Assembly: GCF_030413175.1 (NCBI RefSeq)
Contig: NZ_CP129212.1
Coordinates: 3,844,001 to 3,908,000 of the forward strand
Direction of reading: 5' to 3'
Length of the DNA stretch: 64,000 nt
From: Bradyrhizobium roseum
Lineage (GTDB): Bacteria; Pseudomonadota; Alphaproteobacteria; Rhizobiales; Xanthobacteraceae
Shown here piece after piece: positions 35,017 through 43,670 of this stretch. Position 1 is the stretch's first letter; the number at the start of each line of letters is the position of its first letter. The notes under the pieces were generated by a model, which worked only from the letters and a program-made list of their open reading frames with translations, ran no database searches and was not told the DNA's origin. Position numbers and translations under genes: made by a program.

Positions 35017-36000
35017 CTATTGCCGCTCGACCCGGTTCTTCAAAACGCCGATCTTCTCGACTTCGAGCTCGATGCTGTCGCCATGTTCGAGATACCAGCC
35101 GAGTTCGAGCCCGCAGCCATTACCGACGGTGCCGGAGCCGATGAACTCGCCGGGCATCAAGGTTTCGTCCTTGGTGACGTGAGCGATGATCTCCTCGAAC
35201 GAGAATAGCATGCCGTCGCTGATCCCCTGGCATCGTGACTCGCCGTTGACGCGGGCTTCCATCTTCAACTTGTAGGGATCGCCGATCTCGTCCGGCGTCA
35301 CGATCCACGGCCCCATCACGTTGCCGCCGTCAAAGCTCTTGCCCTTCGCCGGCCCGAGCCGCCCTTCCATTTCGATGCGCTGGGCGTCGCGCGCGGAAAA
35401 GTCGTTGAAGATCGTGTAGCCGAAGATGTGGTCTTTGGCCTTGGCGGCGGAGATGTTGGCGCCCTTGTTCTTGGTGATGATGCCGAACTCCAGTTCGTAA
35501 TCCATCACCTGGCTGTAACGCGGCCACTTCACCGTGGTGTTGGTGCCGCGCACGGAAAAGCGGTTGGTGATGTAGTAGATCGGCTGCTTGCGGTAGACCT
35601 CCGGCAATTCACCGAGCGGCTCGGCGTCGATCCGCGCCAGCTCGGCCATGTCGCCCTTGGCGCGCGCGGCGAGCTTGAGCTGCCCGCGCGGGGCCTGCAG
35701 GATGTGCAGCGGGAACGACATGCCGTCGCGCATCTGCCGCGGCTCCGGCACCGGTGCGAGAATCTCCGCCCCGCTCACCGCCACCGACAGCTTCTCGTCC
35801 TTGCCATGCTTGTCGAAGATTTTCGCCGCCTGATCGAGCGCGGCGTCGCCGGCGTCGATCAAGGCCAGCATCGAAACGAAGGCCGGGTTGGCGCTGCCGT
35901 CTGTCTGCGCGGCGGCGGCGAGGTCGAACAGGCGCGTATCGCCCGAATGCACGATTCCGATCTTTTCCTGTCCGCCGGATTTGAACGTTGCGAGTTTCAC
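35017..36000 (-). CDS. Fumarylacetoacetate hydrolase family protein
   Basis: 327 residues of the FAH superfamily (C-C bond hydrolases, decarboxylases and isomerases of aromatic breakdown). The C-terminal domain carries metal ligands in M-D-Y-E-L-E-F-G and in FDGGNVMGPWIVTPDEIGDPY, plus TLMPGEFIGSGTVGNGCGLE. The N-terminal region is longer than in small decarboxylases, resembling the fumarylacetoacetase-like group. With the neighbouring cyclase-family hydrolase and the ABC importer it suggests a catabolic unit for an imported aromatic-type compound. The substrate cannot be deduced. Confidence 0.88.
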   Translation of the reverse strand: MKLATFKSGGQEKIGIVHSGDTRLFDLAAAAQTDGSANPAFVSMLALIDAGDAALDQAAKIFDKHGKDEKLSVAVSGAEILAPVPEPRQMRDGMSFPLHILQAPRGQLKLAARAKGDMAELARIDAEPLGELPEVYRKQPIYYITNRFSVRGTNTTVKWPRYSQVMDYELEFGIITKNKGANISAAKAKDHIFGYTIFNDFSARDAQRIEMEGRLGPAKGKSFDGGNVMGPWIVTPDEIGDPYKLKMEARVNGESRCQGISDGMLFSFEEIIAHVTKDETLMPGEFIGSGTVGNGCGLELGWYLEHGDSIELEVEKIGVLKNRVERQ

Positions 36001-36104
36001 TGGACACCCCTTGTTTTCAGATGAAATATATGATCAAAAAAAATATCGATAAACAAGACAGAAAAATGTGCCATGGGGAGAATGTCTTGCACGGGGAGAA
36101 TGTC

Positions 36105-37028
36105 GTGAAACAGGTCCTTGCCGCCCTTGCCATCAGTCTGACGCTGACCGGGTCCGCCATGGCGCAAGCCAAGATTCAGGTCGGCTGTACGGCGACCTCC
36201 GATTGCGCGTCGGCCATGGTGGCTATCGACGAAGGCATTTTCAAAAAGCACGGGCTCGAGGTCGAGATGACGCCGATCGGCATCAACTCGAATATTCCGG
36301 CTGCGATCCTGTCAAACTCGATCCAGATCGGAGGACCGACCTCGACGGTGTTCCTGCAGGCGGTCGACGGCGGCCTCGACCTCGTCGCGATCGCCGGCGC
36401 CTCCGTCATGAGCCCGACCTCGAACGGCAACATTACCGCCTTCGTCCGCAACGGCATCACCATCAAGGAGCCGAAGGACTTTGTCGGCAAGAAAGTCGGC
36501 GCGCCCGGCCTGAATGCCTTCCTGCATGTGCTGTTCGTGAAATGGCTGGTGGAGAAGGGCGTCGACCCCAAGGGCGTCAATTTCGTCGAGGTCACCTTCC
36601 CGACCATGTCCGATATCATCAAGTCCGGCGGCGTCGATGCCGTGCTGACCGCCGAGCCGTTCGTGACCCGCATGACCAATGCGGGCCTCGGCTCGGTCGG
36701 CGCGCGCTACGCGGTCGAACTGGCGCGCACCGATCCCATCATCTTCTACGCGGCGTCGCGTGAATGGGCTGACAAGAACGCCGTTGCGATCAAGAAATTC
36801 CGCGACGCGCTCGCCGAATCCGCGGTCATCGTCAACAACGACCGCGAGAAGGCCTCGAACTCCATTTCAAAGTTCACCAAGCAGCCAATCGAACTGGTCA
36901 AGGCGACGCCGCCGAACCGCTCCGAGCCGGTGCTGAAGCCCGAACAGCTCGCCTGGTGGATCGAGGTGATGTCGACGCAGAAGATGCTGCAGTCCAAGCT
37001 CGACACCTCGAAGCTGGTGCTGAAATAG
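36105..37028 (+). CDS. ABC transporter substrate-binding protein (NitT/TauT-like)
   Basis: 307 residues starting with GTG at 36105. The signal peptide VKQVLAALAISLTLTGSAMA is cleaved before QAKIQV, and the mature protein is a NMT1/ThiY/SsuA-like periplasmic receptor (AMVAIDEGIFKKHGLEVEM, then GKKVGAPGLNAFLHVLFVKW). The Shine-Dalgarno GGGGAG is 6 bases upstream. The same 12 bases GGGGAGAATGTC occur 18 bases earlier before an in-frame TTG, so the initiation region is duplicated. It is first in an operon with a GntR regulator, ATPase and two permeases. Ligand unknown; family members bind nitrate, sulfonates or pyrimidine-like compounds. Confidence 0.88.
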   Translation: MKQVLAALAISLTLTGSAMAQAKIQVGCTATSDCASAMVAIDEGIFKKHGLEVEMTPIGINSNIPAAILSNSIQIGGPTSTVFLQAVDGGLDLVAIAGASVMSPTSNGNITAFVRNGITIKEPKDFVGKKVGAPGLNAFLHVLFVKWLVEKGVDPKGVNFVEVTFPTMSDIIKSGGVDAVLTAEPFVTRMTNAGLGSVGARYAVELARTDPIIFYAASREWADKNAVAIKKFRDALAESAVIVNNDREKASNSISKFTKQPIELVKATPPNRSEPVLKPEQLAWWIEVMSTQKMLQSKLDTSKLVLK

Positions 37029-37039
37029 AGGATCACGAC

Positions 37040-37738
37040 ATGCCGGCGTCCGAGCGCCAACCGGGCCGACCGGCGGCTGAGGCCGCCACACTGAGCGAGC
37101 GGGCGGCCATGCTGCTCGAGCAGGATATTCTGGCCGGCCATCTGGCGCCGGGATCGCGGCTCGGCATCGTCGACCTCGTTCAGCGCTACGAGATCGGCGC
37201 CACGCCGCTGCGCGAGGGCCTGTCACGGCTGATGTCGCGCGGGCTCATTGTCGGGATCGGGCAGCGCGGATTTCGCGTCGCCGACATCAGCCGCGAGGAT
37301 CTGCTCGACATCACCACCATGCGTACCGCGATCGAGGTCGAGGCGATCCGGCTCGCGATCGCCCATGGCGACGACGCCTGGGAGGCCGGCATCGTCAGCG
37401 CCCTGCACCAGATGCGCCGCCACATCGAGCGCACCGGCGATGCATTTCGCGAGGGCGCGGAGGACTTCGACCGGCTGCACAAGGGCTTTCACACCGCGCT
37501 GCTGGCGGGCTGCGGCTCCAAGCGGCTGCTGGCGGCCCATTCCGATCTTTACGACCAGGCCTACCGCTATCGCCGGGTGATGATGCGCTCCTTCGACAGC
37601 GGCAAAAAATTCGTCCGTGCCCACCAGTTGCTCGCCGAGCGCGTGATGGCGCGCGACGTTCAGGGCTCGCAGGCGATGCTGACGGCGCACCTGCGCTCGA
37701 CCATGGATTTCGTCTACCCCTCAGGCAGCGAGAGCTGA
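37040..37738 (+). CDS. GntR-family (FCD) regulator within the ABC operon
   Basis: 232 residues: helix-turn-helix at residues 20-85 (YEIGATPLREGLSRLMSRGLI) and FCD ligand-binding domain with H in DRLHKGFHTALLAGCG and AHLRSTMDF. GAGGA lies just before the ATG at 37040, 11 bases after the binding-protein stop, so it belongs to the operon and probably regulates it and the divergent FAH gene. A frame upstream to 36956 overlaps the binding protein and is spurious. Confidence 0.88.
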   Translation: MPASERQPGRPAAEAATLSERAAMLLEQDILAGHLAPGSRLGIVDLVQRYEIGATPLREGLSRLMSRGLIVGIGQRGFRVADISREDLLDITTMRTAIEVEAIRLAIAHGDDAWEAGIVSALHQMRRHIERTGDAFREGAEDFDRLHKGFHTALLAGCGSKRLLAAHSDLYDQAYRYRRVMMRSFDSGKKFVRAHQLLAERVMARDVQGSQAMLTAHLRSTMDFVYPSGSES

Positions 37739-37742
37739 CATC

Positions 37743-38546
37743 ATGGCAAGCGCCGCAAAGCGCCTCGAAACCATATCCGGCGAGGCCAAACCGCAAGTCG
37801 CGTTCGACGCGGTCACGCTGCAACTCGGCGGCAAGACCATCATCGAGAACTTGAGCCTCGGCGTCCGGCCCGGCGAATTCCTCTGCATCGTCGGCGCCTC
37901 CGGGTGTGGCAAGACCACGGCGCTGCGGCTGGCGGCCGGTCTCTACCAGCCGACCAGCGGCAAAGTGAGTTTCGACGGCCAGCCGATGGGCGAGCCGCGC
38001 CGCGAGATCGCGATCGTGTTTCAGGATTACGGCAAGGCGCTGCTGCCCTGGCGCACCGCGGCCGGCAACGTCTCGCTGGCGCTGGAAGCAGGTGGCATGC
38101 CGAAGGCCGAGCGCCCTGCCCGCATCGACGAATTGCTGCGCACCGTCGGCCTGCCCGGCCACGCCGGCAAATATCCGTCCGAAATGTCCGGCGGCATGCA
38201 GCAGCGCCTGCAGATCGCCCGCTGCCTGGCGCAGGAGCCGAAGACGCTTTTGATGGACGAGCCGTTCGGCGCGCTGGACGCCATGACGCGGCAGGGCCTG
38301 CAGGACGAGGTGCTGTCGCTGGTGGCCGCCAGCGGCGCCACCGTCATCTTCGTGACCCACGACCTCGACGAAGCGATCTATCTCGGCGATCGCGTGATCG
38401 GCTTGCTGCCGCATCCCGGGCGGATCGGCATCGAACTTTCCGTCAACCTGCCGCGCCCGCGCGATCAATTGTCGACCCGCGAGCATCCGGAATTTTTGCG
38501 GCTGCGCCGGCAATTGTTCGACTTCATCAAGGCGACCGAGCAGTGA
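37743..38546 (+). CDS. ABC transporter ATPase (SsuB/TauB-like)
   Basis: 267 residues. Walker A G-A-S-G-C-G-K-T near residue 51, Q-loop in IVFQDYGKALLPWRT, signature S-G-G-M-Q-Q-R, Walker B LLMDEPFGALD and the switch His in FVTHDLDEA. The L-L-P-W-R-T stretch is typical of nitrate/sulfonate/taurine importers. It lies four bases after the regulator stop and overlaps the next permease start by 4 bases (GTGA). Energises the importer. Confidence 0.93.
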   Translation: MASAAKRLETISGEAKPQVAFDAVTLQLGGKTIIENLSLGVRPGEFLCIVGASGCGKTTALRLAAGLYQPTSGKVSFDGQPMGEPRREIAIVFQDYGKALLPWRTAAGNVSLALEAGGMPKAERPARIDELLRTVGLPGHAGKYPSEMSGGMQQRLQIARCLAQEPKTLLMDEPFGALDAMTRQGLQDEVLSLVAASGATVIFVTHDLDEAIYLGDRVIGLLPHPGRIGIELSVNLPRPRDQLSTREHPEFLRLRRQLFDFIKATEQ

Positions 38547-39319
38547 ACGCCAATTCGGCCAGGGATTCGGCCAAGGCGCTGGCGCTGCCGCTGGCGGTGC
38601 TGATCGCGTTCGAGGTCTGGGCGCGCGCCATCGATCTGCAAAGCGACAGCCTGGCGCCACCGAGCGCGATCGTGATGGCGCTGTTCGGTGCCTTTGCCGA
38701 TTTCTCGATTCTGGCGGCGACCCGCGACACGCTGTTTTCTGCGTTCGCGGGGTTGGCAATCGGAACCGTCGTCGGACTGGCACTCGGCATCGCCTTCGGC
38801 ATTTTCGAACCGCTCAACCGCCTGATGGAAGTGACCGTCGAGGCGATCCGCCCGATCCCCTCGATCGCGCTGCTACCGATCGCGCTGATCGCGCTCGGCT
38901 TCGGCTACCGCATGGAAATCGCGATCGTCGCCTTCGCCTGCGTCTGGCCGATCCTGATCCTGTCGCGCGCCGCGGTGCGCAGCATCGAGCCGCGGCTGAT
39001 GGAAGTAGCGCGGGCGCTGCGCCTGCCGCCGCTGCAGCGGGTCTGGAAGATCATCATCCCGGCGGCGCTGCCGCGCATCTTCGTCGCCTTCCGCCTGTCG
39101 GCCGGCATCGCGCTGATCGTCGCCGTCACCGTCGAGATCGCGATCAACCCGCTCGGCCTCGGCGCCGGCATCATGCTGGCGCAGCAGGCGCTACGCGCCG
39201 ACCTGATGCTGGCCTATCTGGTCTGGATCGGCATCATCGGCTACGCGCTGAACACGCTGCTGACCGTGGCCCAGAGCCGGCTGTTCGGCCGCGCCGCGCT
39301 GAGCGGAGACGGCAGATGA
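38543..39319 (+). CDS. ABC transporter permease
   Basis: 258 residues starting from GTG at 38543, overlapping the ATPase stop (GTGA). Six hydrophobic helices with the binding-protein-dependent permease signature E-V-A-R-A-L-R-L-P near residue 155 and a second EAA-like region. It is of the SsuC/TauC type. A longer open frame begins within the ATPase gene but is only a shadow. Pairs with the second permease to form the channel. Confidence 0.9.
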   Translation: MNANSARDSAKALALPLAVLIAFEVWARAIDLQSDSLAPPSAIVMALFGAFADFSILAATRDTLFSAFAGLAIGTVVGLALGIAFGIFEPLNRLMEVTVEAIRPIPSIALLPIALIALGFGYRMEIAIVAFACVWPILILSRAAVRSIEPRLMEVARALRLPPLQRVWKIIIPAALPRIFVAFRLSAGIALIVAVTVEIAINPLGLGAGIMLAQQALRADLMLAYLVWIGIIGYALNTLLTVAQSRLFGRAALSGDGR

Positions 39320-40083
39320 AGCGGGCCGTCATTCTCTGGCGCGTGGCAAGTTTTGCAGTCGCCGCCGGCTTCGTCGGGCTGTGGCAATTGATCGCCAATC
39401 TTAAACTCGTCTCGCAGGTGTATCTGCCGGGGCCGGACCGCGCCTGGGCGGCGCTGGTGCGCGGATTTTCCTCCGGCGACCTCTGGAGCAAGCTCGCCGG
39501 CACGCTCGAACACATGGCCTATGGCTGGCTCGCGGCTTCCATCGCCGGCATCGCCATCGGCGCCATCATCGGCTCGTCGCGCACGATGCGGGCCTATGTC
39601 GCGCCGTCGCTGGAGTTTCTGCGGCCGCTGCCGGTCTCAGCGATCATTCCAGTCGCGATCGCCATGCTCGGGCTGACGCAGGCGATGGCGCTGTTCGTGA
39701 TCGCCTTCGGCGCGATCTGGCCGATCATGCTGGCCACCATTCACGGCTTTGCAGCGGTCGAGCCGCGTCTCTACGAGGTGGCGCGCTCGCTGCAGATGTC
39801 GCGCCTTTCGGTGATCTTCAAGATCGCGCTGCCCTCTGCCAGCCCCGACATCCTCGCCGGCATGCGGCTCAGCCTGACGGTGGCGCTGATCCTGTCGGTG
39901 GTCTGCGAAATCCTCGCCGGCCTCGACGGGCTCGGCCACTGGGTGCTGCTGTCAGCCCGCGCATTCCGCTCGGCCGATCTGTTCGCCGGCGTGATCCTGC
40001 TCGGCGTCACCGGTTATGTGACGTCGGTGGCGATGTCGATGGCCGAGAGCCGGCTATTGGCGTGGCAGGCGGCGCAGCGCTGA
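39316..40083 (+). CDS. ABC transporter permease (second copy)
   Basis: 255 residues, six hydrophobic helices, with the EAA-type motif V-A-R-S-L-Q-M-S-R near residue 155. Its ATG overlaps the previous permease stop (ATGA). Related to but clearly different from the first permease, so the importer probably uses a heterodimeric channel, unlike the usual homodimer of NitT/TauT systems. The C-terminus overlaps a converging small gene by 30 bases. Confidence 0.9.
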   Translation: MKRAVILWRVASFAVAAGFVGLWQLIANLKLVSQVYLPGPDRAWAALVRGFSSGDLWSKLAGTLEHMAYGWLAASIAGIAIGAIIGSSRTMRAYVAPSLEFLRPLPVSAIIPVAIAMLGLTQAMALFVIAFGAIWPIMLATIHGFAAVEPRLYEVARSLQMSRLSVIFKIALPSASPDILAGMRLSLTVALILSVVCEILAGLDGLGHWVLLSARAFRSADLFAGVILLGVTGYVTSVAMSMAESRLLAWQAAQR

Positions 40084-40305
40084 CGGGGCGGCGACGGCTT
40101 GTGAAGCATTCTCCGACATGCTTTCGGGAATGCCCCGAAGCCAGCCCGAGCGTTTTCTGCTCGCGACCGCCGCCTTGCTGACGCCGGCCGCCCACCGCCA
40201 TGCGGCCTTGAGACTGAAGGTGACCAGCACCTCATGGTGCCGCATCCCCTTGCCGCCCTTGACCAGCCCGAGATCACGGATGACGCAGTACGTCCCGCTG
40301 CTCAT
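40054..40305 (-). CDS. Small basic hypothetical protein
   Basis: 83 residues from MSSGTYCVIRDLGLVKGGKGM, basic overall, with an Arg/Lys-rich centre (KAAVASRKRSGWLRG). No motif recognised. It overlaps the end of the permease by 30 bases on the other strand. A weak GGAGCGAAG lies about 9 bases upstream of its ATG. Inclusion rests on coherent composition only. Confidence 0.4.
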   Translation of the reverse strand: MSSGTYCVIRDLGLVKGGKGMRHHEVLVTFSLKAAWRWAAGVSKAAVASRKRSGWLRGIPESMSENASQAVAAPSALRRLPRQ

Positions 40306-40430
40306 GCGGGCGAACTTCGCTCCCTGAAAATGATTGCGCACACGCGATAACATGCGCGCATGCATGCATTCCGCGCCGATTCAGTCAATCTTGACGACCG
40401 CCGAATCAACAGCGCCAGTCTACAAAGCCG

Positions 40431-40655
40431 TCAAAGCGTTGCGTTGTTGCCGCGCTCGCCGATGCGATGGATCTGCGCAGTCCGAACCGGCACGCGACTG
40501 AGCACCGCGCGCCGCTCGTCGATCCGCGCGCTCGGCGAGTCCGGCTGTGCAAAACATTCCAGGATCTGGATGCGGATCTCTTCCGCGAGCGGGCCTTCCA
40601 CCTGGCGCATCCGGTTCCAGAGCCGGATGATCTCCCGTTGCTTCTCGACGTCCAT
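40431..40655 (-). CDS. Small helical hypothetical protein
   Basis: 74 residues beginning MDVEKQREIIRLWNRMRQVEG, mostly charged and helical with no membrane segment. A near-perfect GGAGGTGA Shine-Dalgarno lies 4 bases before the ATG, strong support that it is translated. Function unknown. Confidence 0.6.
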   Translation of the reverse strand: MDVEKQREIIRLWNRMRQVEGPLAEEIRIQILECFAQPDSPSARIDERRAVLSRVPVRTAQIHRIGERGNNATL

Positions 40656-40727
40656 TGGTCACCTCCGAAGATTGACCAATGAGAACATAACAAGAACAAT
40701 CTGACAAGCCGGAAGTTGCGATTTCCC

Positions 40728-41309
40728 CTACAGGCAGAGGCTGAGAATCTTCAGCCGGCAGGATTCGGCCGTGCGCGGCTTGGACTTCGCCGCACTGGCT
40801 TGTTTCGTTTCCTTCGGCGACCCCTTCGCCGGTTTGGGCGTGGGACGCTCATAGTCGCCGGCGATCACCATCGCCCAATAGGTGCGCCCGGTCTTCGCGC
40901 TCTTCACGCTGGCGACGCCGACGCGCGTGGCGCCGGGCAGCAGCAGGTTCTTCCGGTGCCCCGACGAATTGATCCATTGGCCGAGCGTCTTGGGAAAGCT
41001 CTCATAGCCGTACGCAATGTTCTCCGCCGCCCGCCCCGCGCCCGCGGGGCCGACACGCGTGGTGAAGCGTCCGAGCACGTCGTGATCCAGCACATCCTTC
41101 GACGCCATCGCCTGCGCCTGATCATGCGCAATCCGCGTCAGCGCGCCATCCAGCGTGACGCGCTTCTCGCCGTGCTTGAGCCGAAAATCCGAAATCATCT
41201 GCGCCGGATCAGCCGCAGCCGTCCGGACAGGAAGCGCGGCGGCAAAGCACAGCGCCAGCCCCAGCAACAGGGCATGTCGCGCCAGAATGAAAATCCTCGC
41301 AGAGTTCAC
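40728..41309 (-). CDS. Exported CAP-domain (SCP/PR-1) protein
   Basis: 193 residues. A signal peptide of about 32 residues (cleaved after TAAA) is followed by a CAP domain: FRLKHGEKRVTLDGALTRIAHDQAQ, then H-D-V-L-G-R-F, AENIAYGY, WINSSGHRKNLLLPG and YWAMVIAGDY. The His and Glu residues of the CAP cavity are present (H-D near residue 77, E-N-I-A, G-H-R). A Lys/Pro-rich tail ends in C-R-L-K-I-L-S-L-C-L. Bacterial CAP proteins are extracellular, with roles in adhesion or lipid binding suggested for some. Confidence 0.9.
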   Translation of the reverse strand: MNSARIFILARHALLLGLALCFAAALPVRTAAADPAQMISDFRLKHGEKRVTLDGALTRIAHDQAQAMASKDVLDHDVLGRFTTRVGPAGAGRAAENIAYGYESFPKTLGQWINSSGHRKNLLLPGATRVGVASVKSAKTGRTYWAMVIAGDYERPTPKPAKGSPKETKQASAAKSKPRTAESCRLKILSLCL

Positions 41310-41469
41310 GAATTCACCATGCCTCTTTCAAATGCAGATAGCGCGGAAGCTTCAATCCGAAAAGAGGAGACAAGCCGTTGATTATGTTGGCCAGGATCGC
41401 TGGATTTGATTCTGGGAAGTTAAAACGGATGTCTTGTTTAAAATCCTTCAACCCAACGCGGGAAGACGA

Positions 41470-41742
41470 TCAAGGTAGTTGAGCTGACGGGTAGAACCGG
41501 GTCAGAAATTTATCGGTCCCGCTCTCGTCTGCCTGCCAGCGTGGTCCTCGTTCGCTTCTCAACAGCGAGAGGCCAAGGAGTTCCAGTGGGCAGCCGGCCA
41601 TAAGCTGAAGCGCTCCCTTCTCTGCGATCCACTGCTCCTCACCGTCTTGATCGACACGATCGACCGAATATCCAAGGTCAAGAAGCGTGAGATACGCCGC
41701 GACTGCCGTATTGCCTGCTGCCGTAATGCTCTCTTGCGTCAT
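41470..41742 (-). CDS. Hypothetical protein
   Basis: 90 residues from MTQESITAAGNTAVAAYLTLLDL, mixed alpha/beta composition with the stretch YSVDRVDQDGEEQWIAEKGALQLMAG, then LELLGLSLLRSERGPRWQAD. No signal peptide or membrane segment. The layout recalls small regulatory or immunity-type proteins but no family could be named. Confidence 0.55.
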   Translation of the reverse strand: MTQESITAAGNTAVAAYLTLLDLGYSVDRVDQDGEEQWIAEKGALQLMAGCPLELLGLSLLRSERGPRWQADESGTDKFLTRFYPSAQLP

Positions 41743-41947
41743 CTCTCATCCCCATCCAAGCCCGACAGGCGTCTGACGATGGCTGCGAAGGCGAAGAACC
41801 GGACATTCCCGAGGTCCTATCCGCTCATCCGTGGTCGAAGCTGATCCTGGATCAGATCGACATCGAGAGACATCCACTTCATAGGAACGCGGACCCCGGC
41901 AATGATGCCGCCATGAATCGTTAAATCATTGATTTCATTATGATGTT

Positions 41948-42024
41948 GGTCGGGGCAGCTGGATTCGAACCAACGACCTGCAGTACCCAAAACTGCCGCG
42001 CTACCAGGCTGCGCTATACCCCGA
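41948..42024 (-). tRNA. tRNA-Pro (anticodon TGG)
   Basis: 77 bases on the minus strand with an encoded CCA end. Acceptor CGGGGTA pairs with TGCCCCG (one T-G), anticodon stem GCAGT/ACTGC encloses TTTGGGT, anticodon TGG. T arm GGTTCGAATCC is standard. Reads CCA and other CCN codons. Confidence 0.95.
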
Positions 42025-42087
42025 TCCTTGCTGGGAAATGCGTCGATACACGCTTAGACGGCGGCCATCAAGGCGCTCGGGGCCGGG

Positions 42088-42582
42088 CTACCGCTTGTTG
42101 AACAGCGGGTGCGCCACCCGGTCGCCGGGCTGAATGCCGTACTTTTGCGCCGTGCCGGCAATGACTTCCAGCACGCCCCTGGCCAACCCGCCGGAGGAGA
42201 TGATCTTGGTCGAAAGCGGTTCGGTATTTTCGGCGATGCGCAGGATGCGGCCGTCGGCGCGGATGAAGATCATGTCGAGCGAGATGTAGGTGTTCTTCAT
42301 CCACATCGAGATCTGCTGCTCCGGCGAGAAGTCGAACAGCATGCCCTTACCGTCAGCCAGTTCCTTCCGGTGCATCAGGCCCTGCGTCTTCTCCTCCTCC
42401 GTCGTCGCCATCTCGACGGAAAATACCTGCACCCCCGACTTGGTGGCGATCTCGAGCGGCTGAACGCTCGCGGCCCGTGTTGGCAGGGGAACACAGAGGA
42501 CAAGCACGGCAAATGCCGCCGCCAGCGGCATCATGAAGCGCAGCCGCGCAACCACAAACGAGAAATTCATCAATGCACTCAT
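42088..42582 (-). CDS. Exported DUF192 protein
   Basis: 164 residues from MSALMNFSFVV, with AGGA 8 bases upstream. A signal/TM segment runs to TRAA (about residue 39), and the DUF192 domain follows: TEEEKTQGLMHRKELADGKGMLFDF, then MWMKNTYISLDMIFI and GVLEVIAGTAQKYGI. DUF192 proteins are small beta-barrels in the periplasm with unclear function. Earlier in-frame Met at 42672 lies in non-family sequence. It lies about 100 bases after the cold-shock gene on the same strand, perhaps co-transcribed. Confidence 0.85.
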   Translation of the reverse strand: MSALMNFSFVVARLRFMMPLAAAFAVLVLCVPLPTRAASVQPLEIATKSGVQVFSVEMATTEEEKTQGLMHRKELADGKGMLFDFSPEQQISMWMKNTYISLDMIFIRADGRILRIAENTEPLSTKIISSGGLARGVLEVIAGTAQKYGIQPGDRVAHPLFNKR

Positions 42583-42688
42583 GCCGGATATCCTGCTGAC
42601 AGCCGGAACCCTAACCCGATGCAGGCAACAAACGCCAGAGGACGCCGCGCTCGCGCGCGACGTCCAGCTCAAATTTCCGTCAGCAGGA

Positions 42689-43354
42689 TCAATGCGAGGA
42701 CAGCGCCGACGGGCCGCTCTCGGGATGAATCTCGGCCGCCATCATGCCCTTCGACCCGGGCCCGAAGCGCACCAGCACATATTGGCCGGGACGCAACTCG
42801 GTCATGCCGAAACGGCGCAGCGTTTCCATGTGGACGAAGATATCCGGCGTGCCCTCGCCGCAGGTCAGGAAACCGAAACCGCGCAGGCGGTTGAACCACT
42901 TGACCTGCGCCCGCTCCAGCCCGCTGGTCGGCGTCACGCTGACATGGGTACGCGGCGGCAGCATCTGCGCCGGATGGATCGCGGTGGACTCGTCCATCGA
43001 GACGATCCGGAACGCCTGATAGCCTTTTGCGCGCTGCACGCATTCGACGACCACTCGCGCGCCTTCATAAGCGGTTTGGTAGCCGTCGCGCCGCAGCACG
43101 GTGACGTGCAGCAGTACGTCGGGCCAGCCATTGTCCGGCACGATGAAGCCGTATCCCTTGGACGCATCGAACCATTTGATGACGCCGGAGATTTCGACAA
43201 GGTTTGCCGCAGTATCGCCAAGACCTGATAACGCATCTACCGCCGGATCGCGTGGATCGCCGGTAGCATAGTCACTAGGTCCAAGCCTGTTTTGCCCAGC
43301 TCCGCCTGACGGCGGCCCCCCGAGCTTCTTGGACACATATTCGTCCGACCCCAT
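42689..43354 (-). CDS. Two-domain cold-shock protein
   Basis: 221 residues with two cold-shock domains. The first is at about residues 55-125 (V-I-K-W-F-D-A-S-K-G-Y-G-F-I-V-P, then DVLLHVTVL). The second is at about 145-210 (QVKWFNRLRGFGFLTCG, then DIFVHMETLRRFG). Domain-one RNP motifs are intact; domain two has R-L-R-G-F-G-F-L. It binds single-stranded nucleic acid and probably acts as an RNA chaperone. An N-terminal 45-residue Gly/Pro/Asp-rich tail precedes the domains. Long hairpin CCCGCCA/TGGCGGG in the leader (43386-43405) could regulate translation with temperature, which is inference. Confidence 0.88.
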   Translation of the reverse strand: MGSDEYVSKKLGGPPSGGAGQNRLGPSDYATGDPRDPAVDALSGLGDTAANLVEISGVIKWFDASKGYGFIVPDNGWPDVLLHVTVLRRDGYQTAYEGARVVVECVQRAKGYQAFRIVSMDESTAIHPAQMLPPRTHVSVTPTSGLERAQVKWFNRLRGFGFLTCGEGTPDIFVHMETLRRFGMTELRPGQYVLVRFGPGSKGMMAAEIHPESGPSALSSH

Positions 43355-43670
43355 GACCCCGGACCTCACACTTCATAAAAAGCGGCCCGCCATCGCCCTG
43401 GCGGGACCGGAACACGCGCTCATCGATGACCCACTCATCAAAACGCAGCGCGAATCTCTCGAATCAAAAGATAACACTCTCGCCCGCGAGGCATAGCTAA
43501 AAAAAACAAAATTGCGGAGGCTATGAACAGGTTGCACAGCAGCGAATCAGTTGCGCGTAGATCGTGAGTGAAAAAATCGAAGCAGGCTCTCAGAAAAGAT
43601 AATGCTCAAATAAAGAGATGAGATAACGAGATAAATAGAGAGATTCGATTCCGTTAAATCTCATCGTGAT
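43355..43670. other. A/T-rich interval with a leader hairpin
   Basis: About 315 bases between the cold-shock gene and the sirtuin stop. A CCCGCCA/TGGCGGG hairpin (43386-43405) lies in the cold-shock leader, and the rest is A/T-rich. No gene found. Confidence 0.5.
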
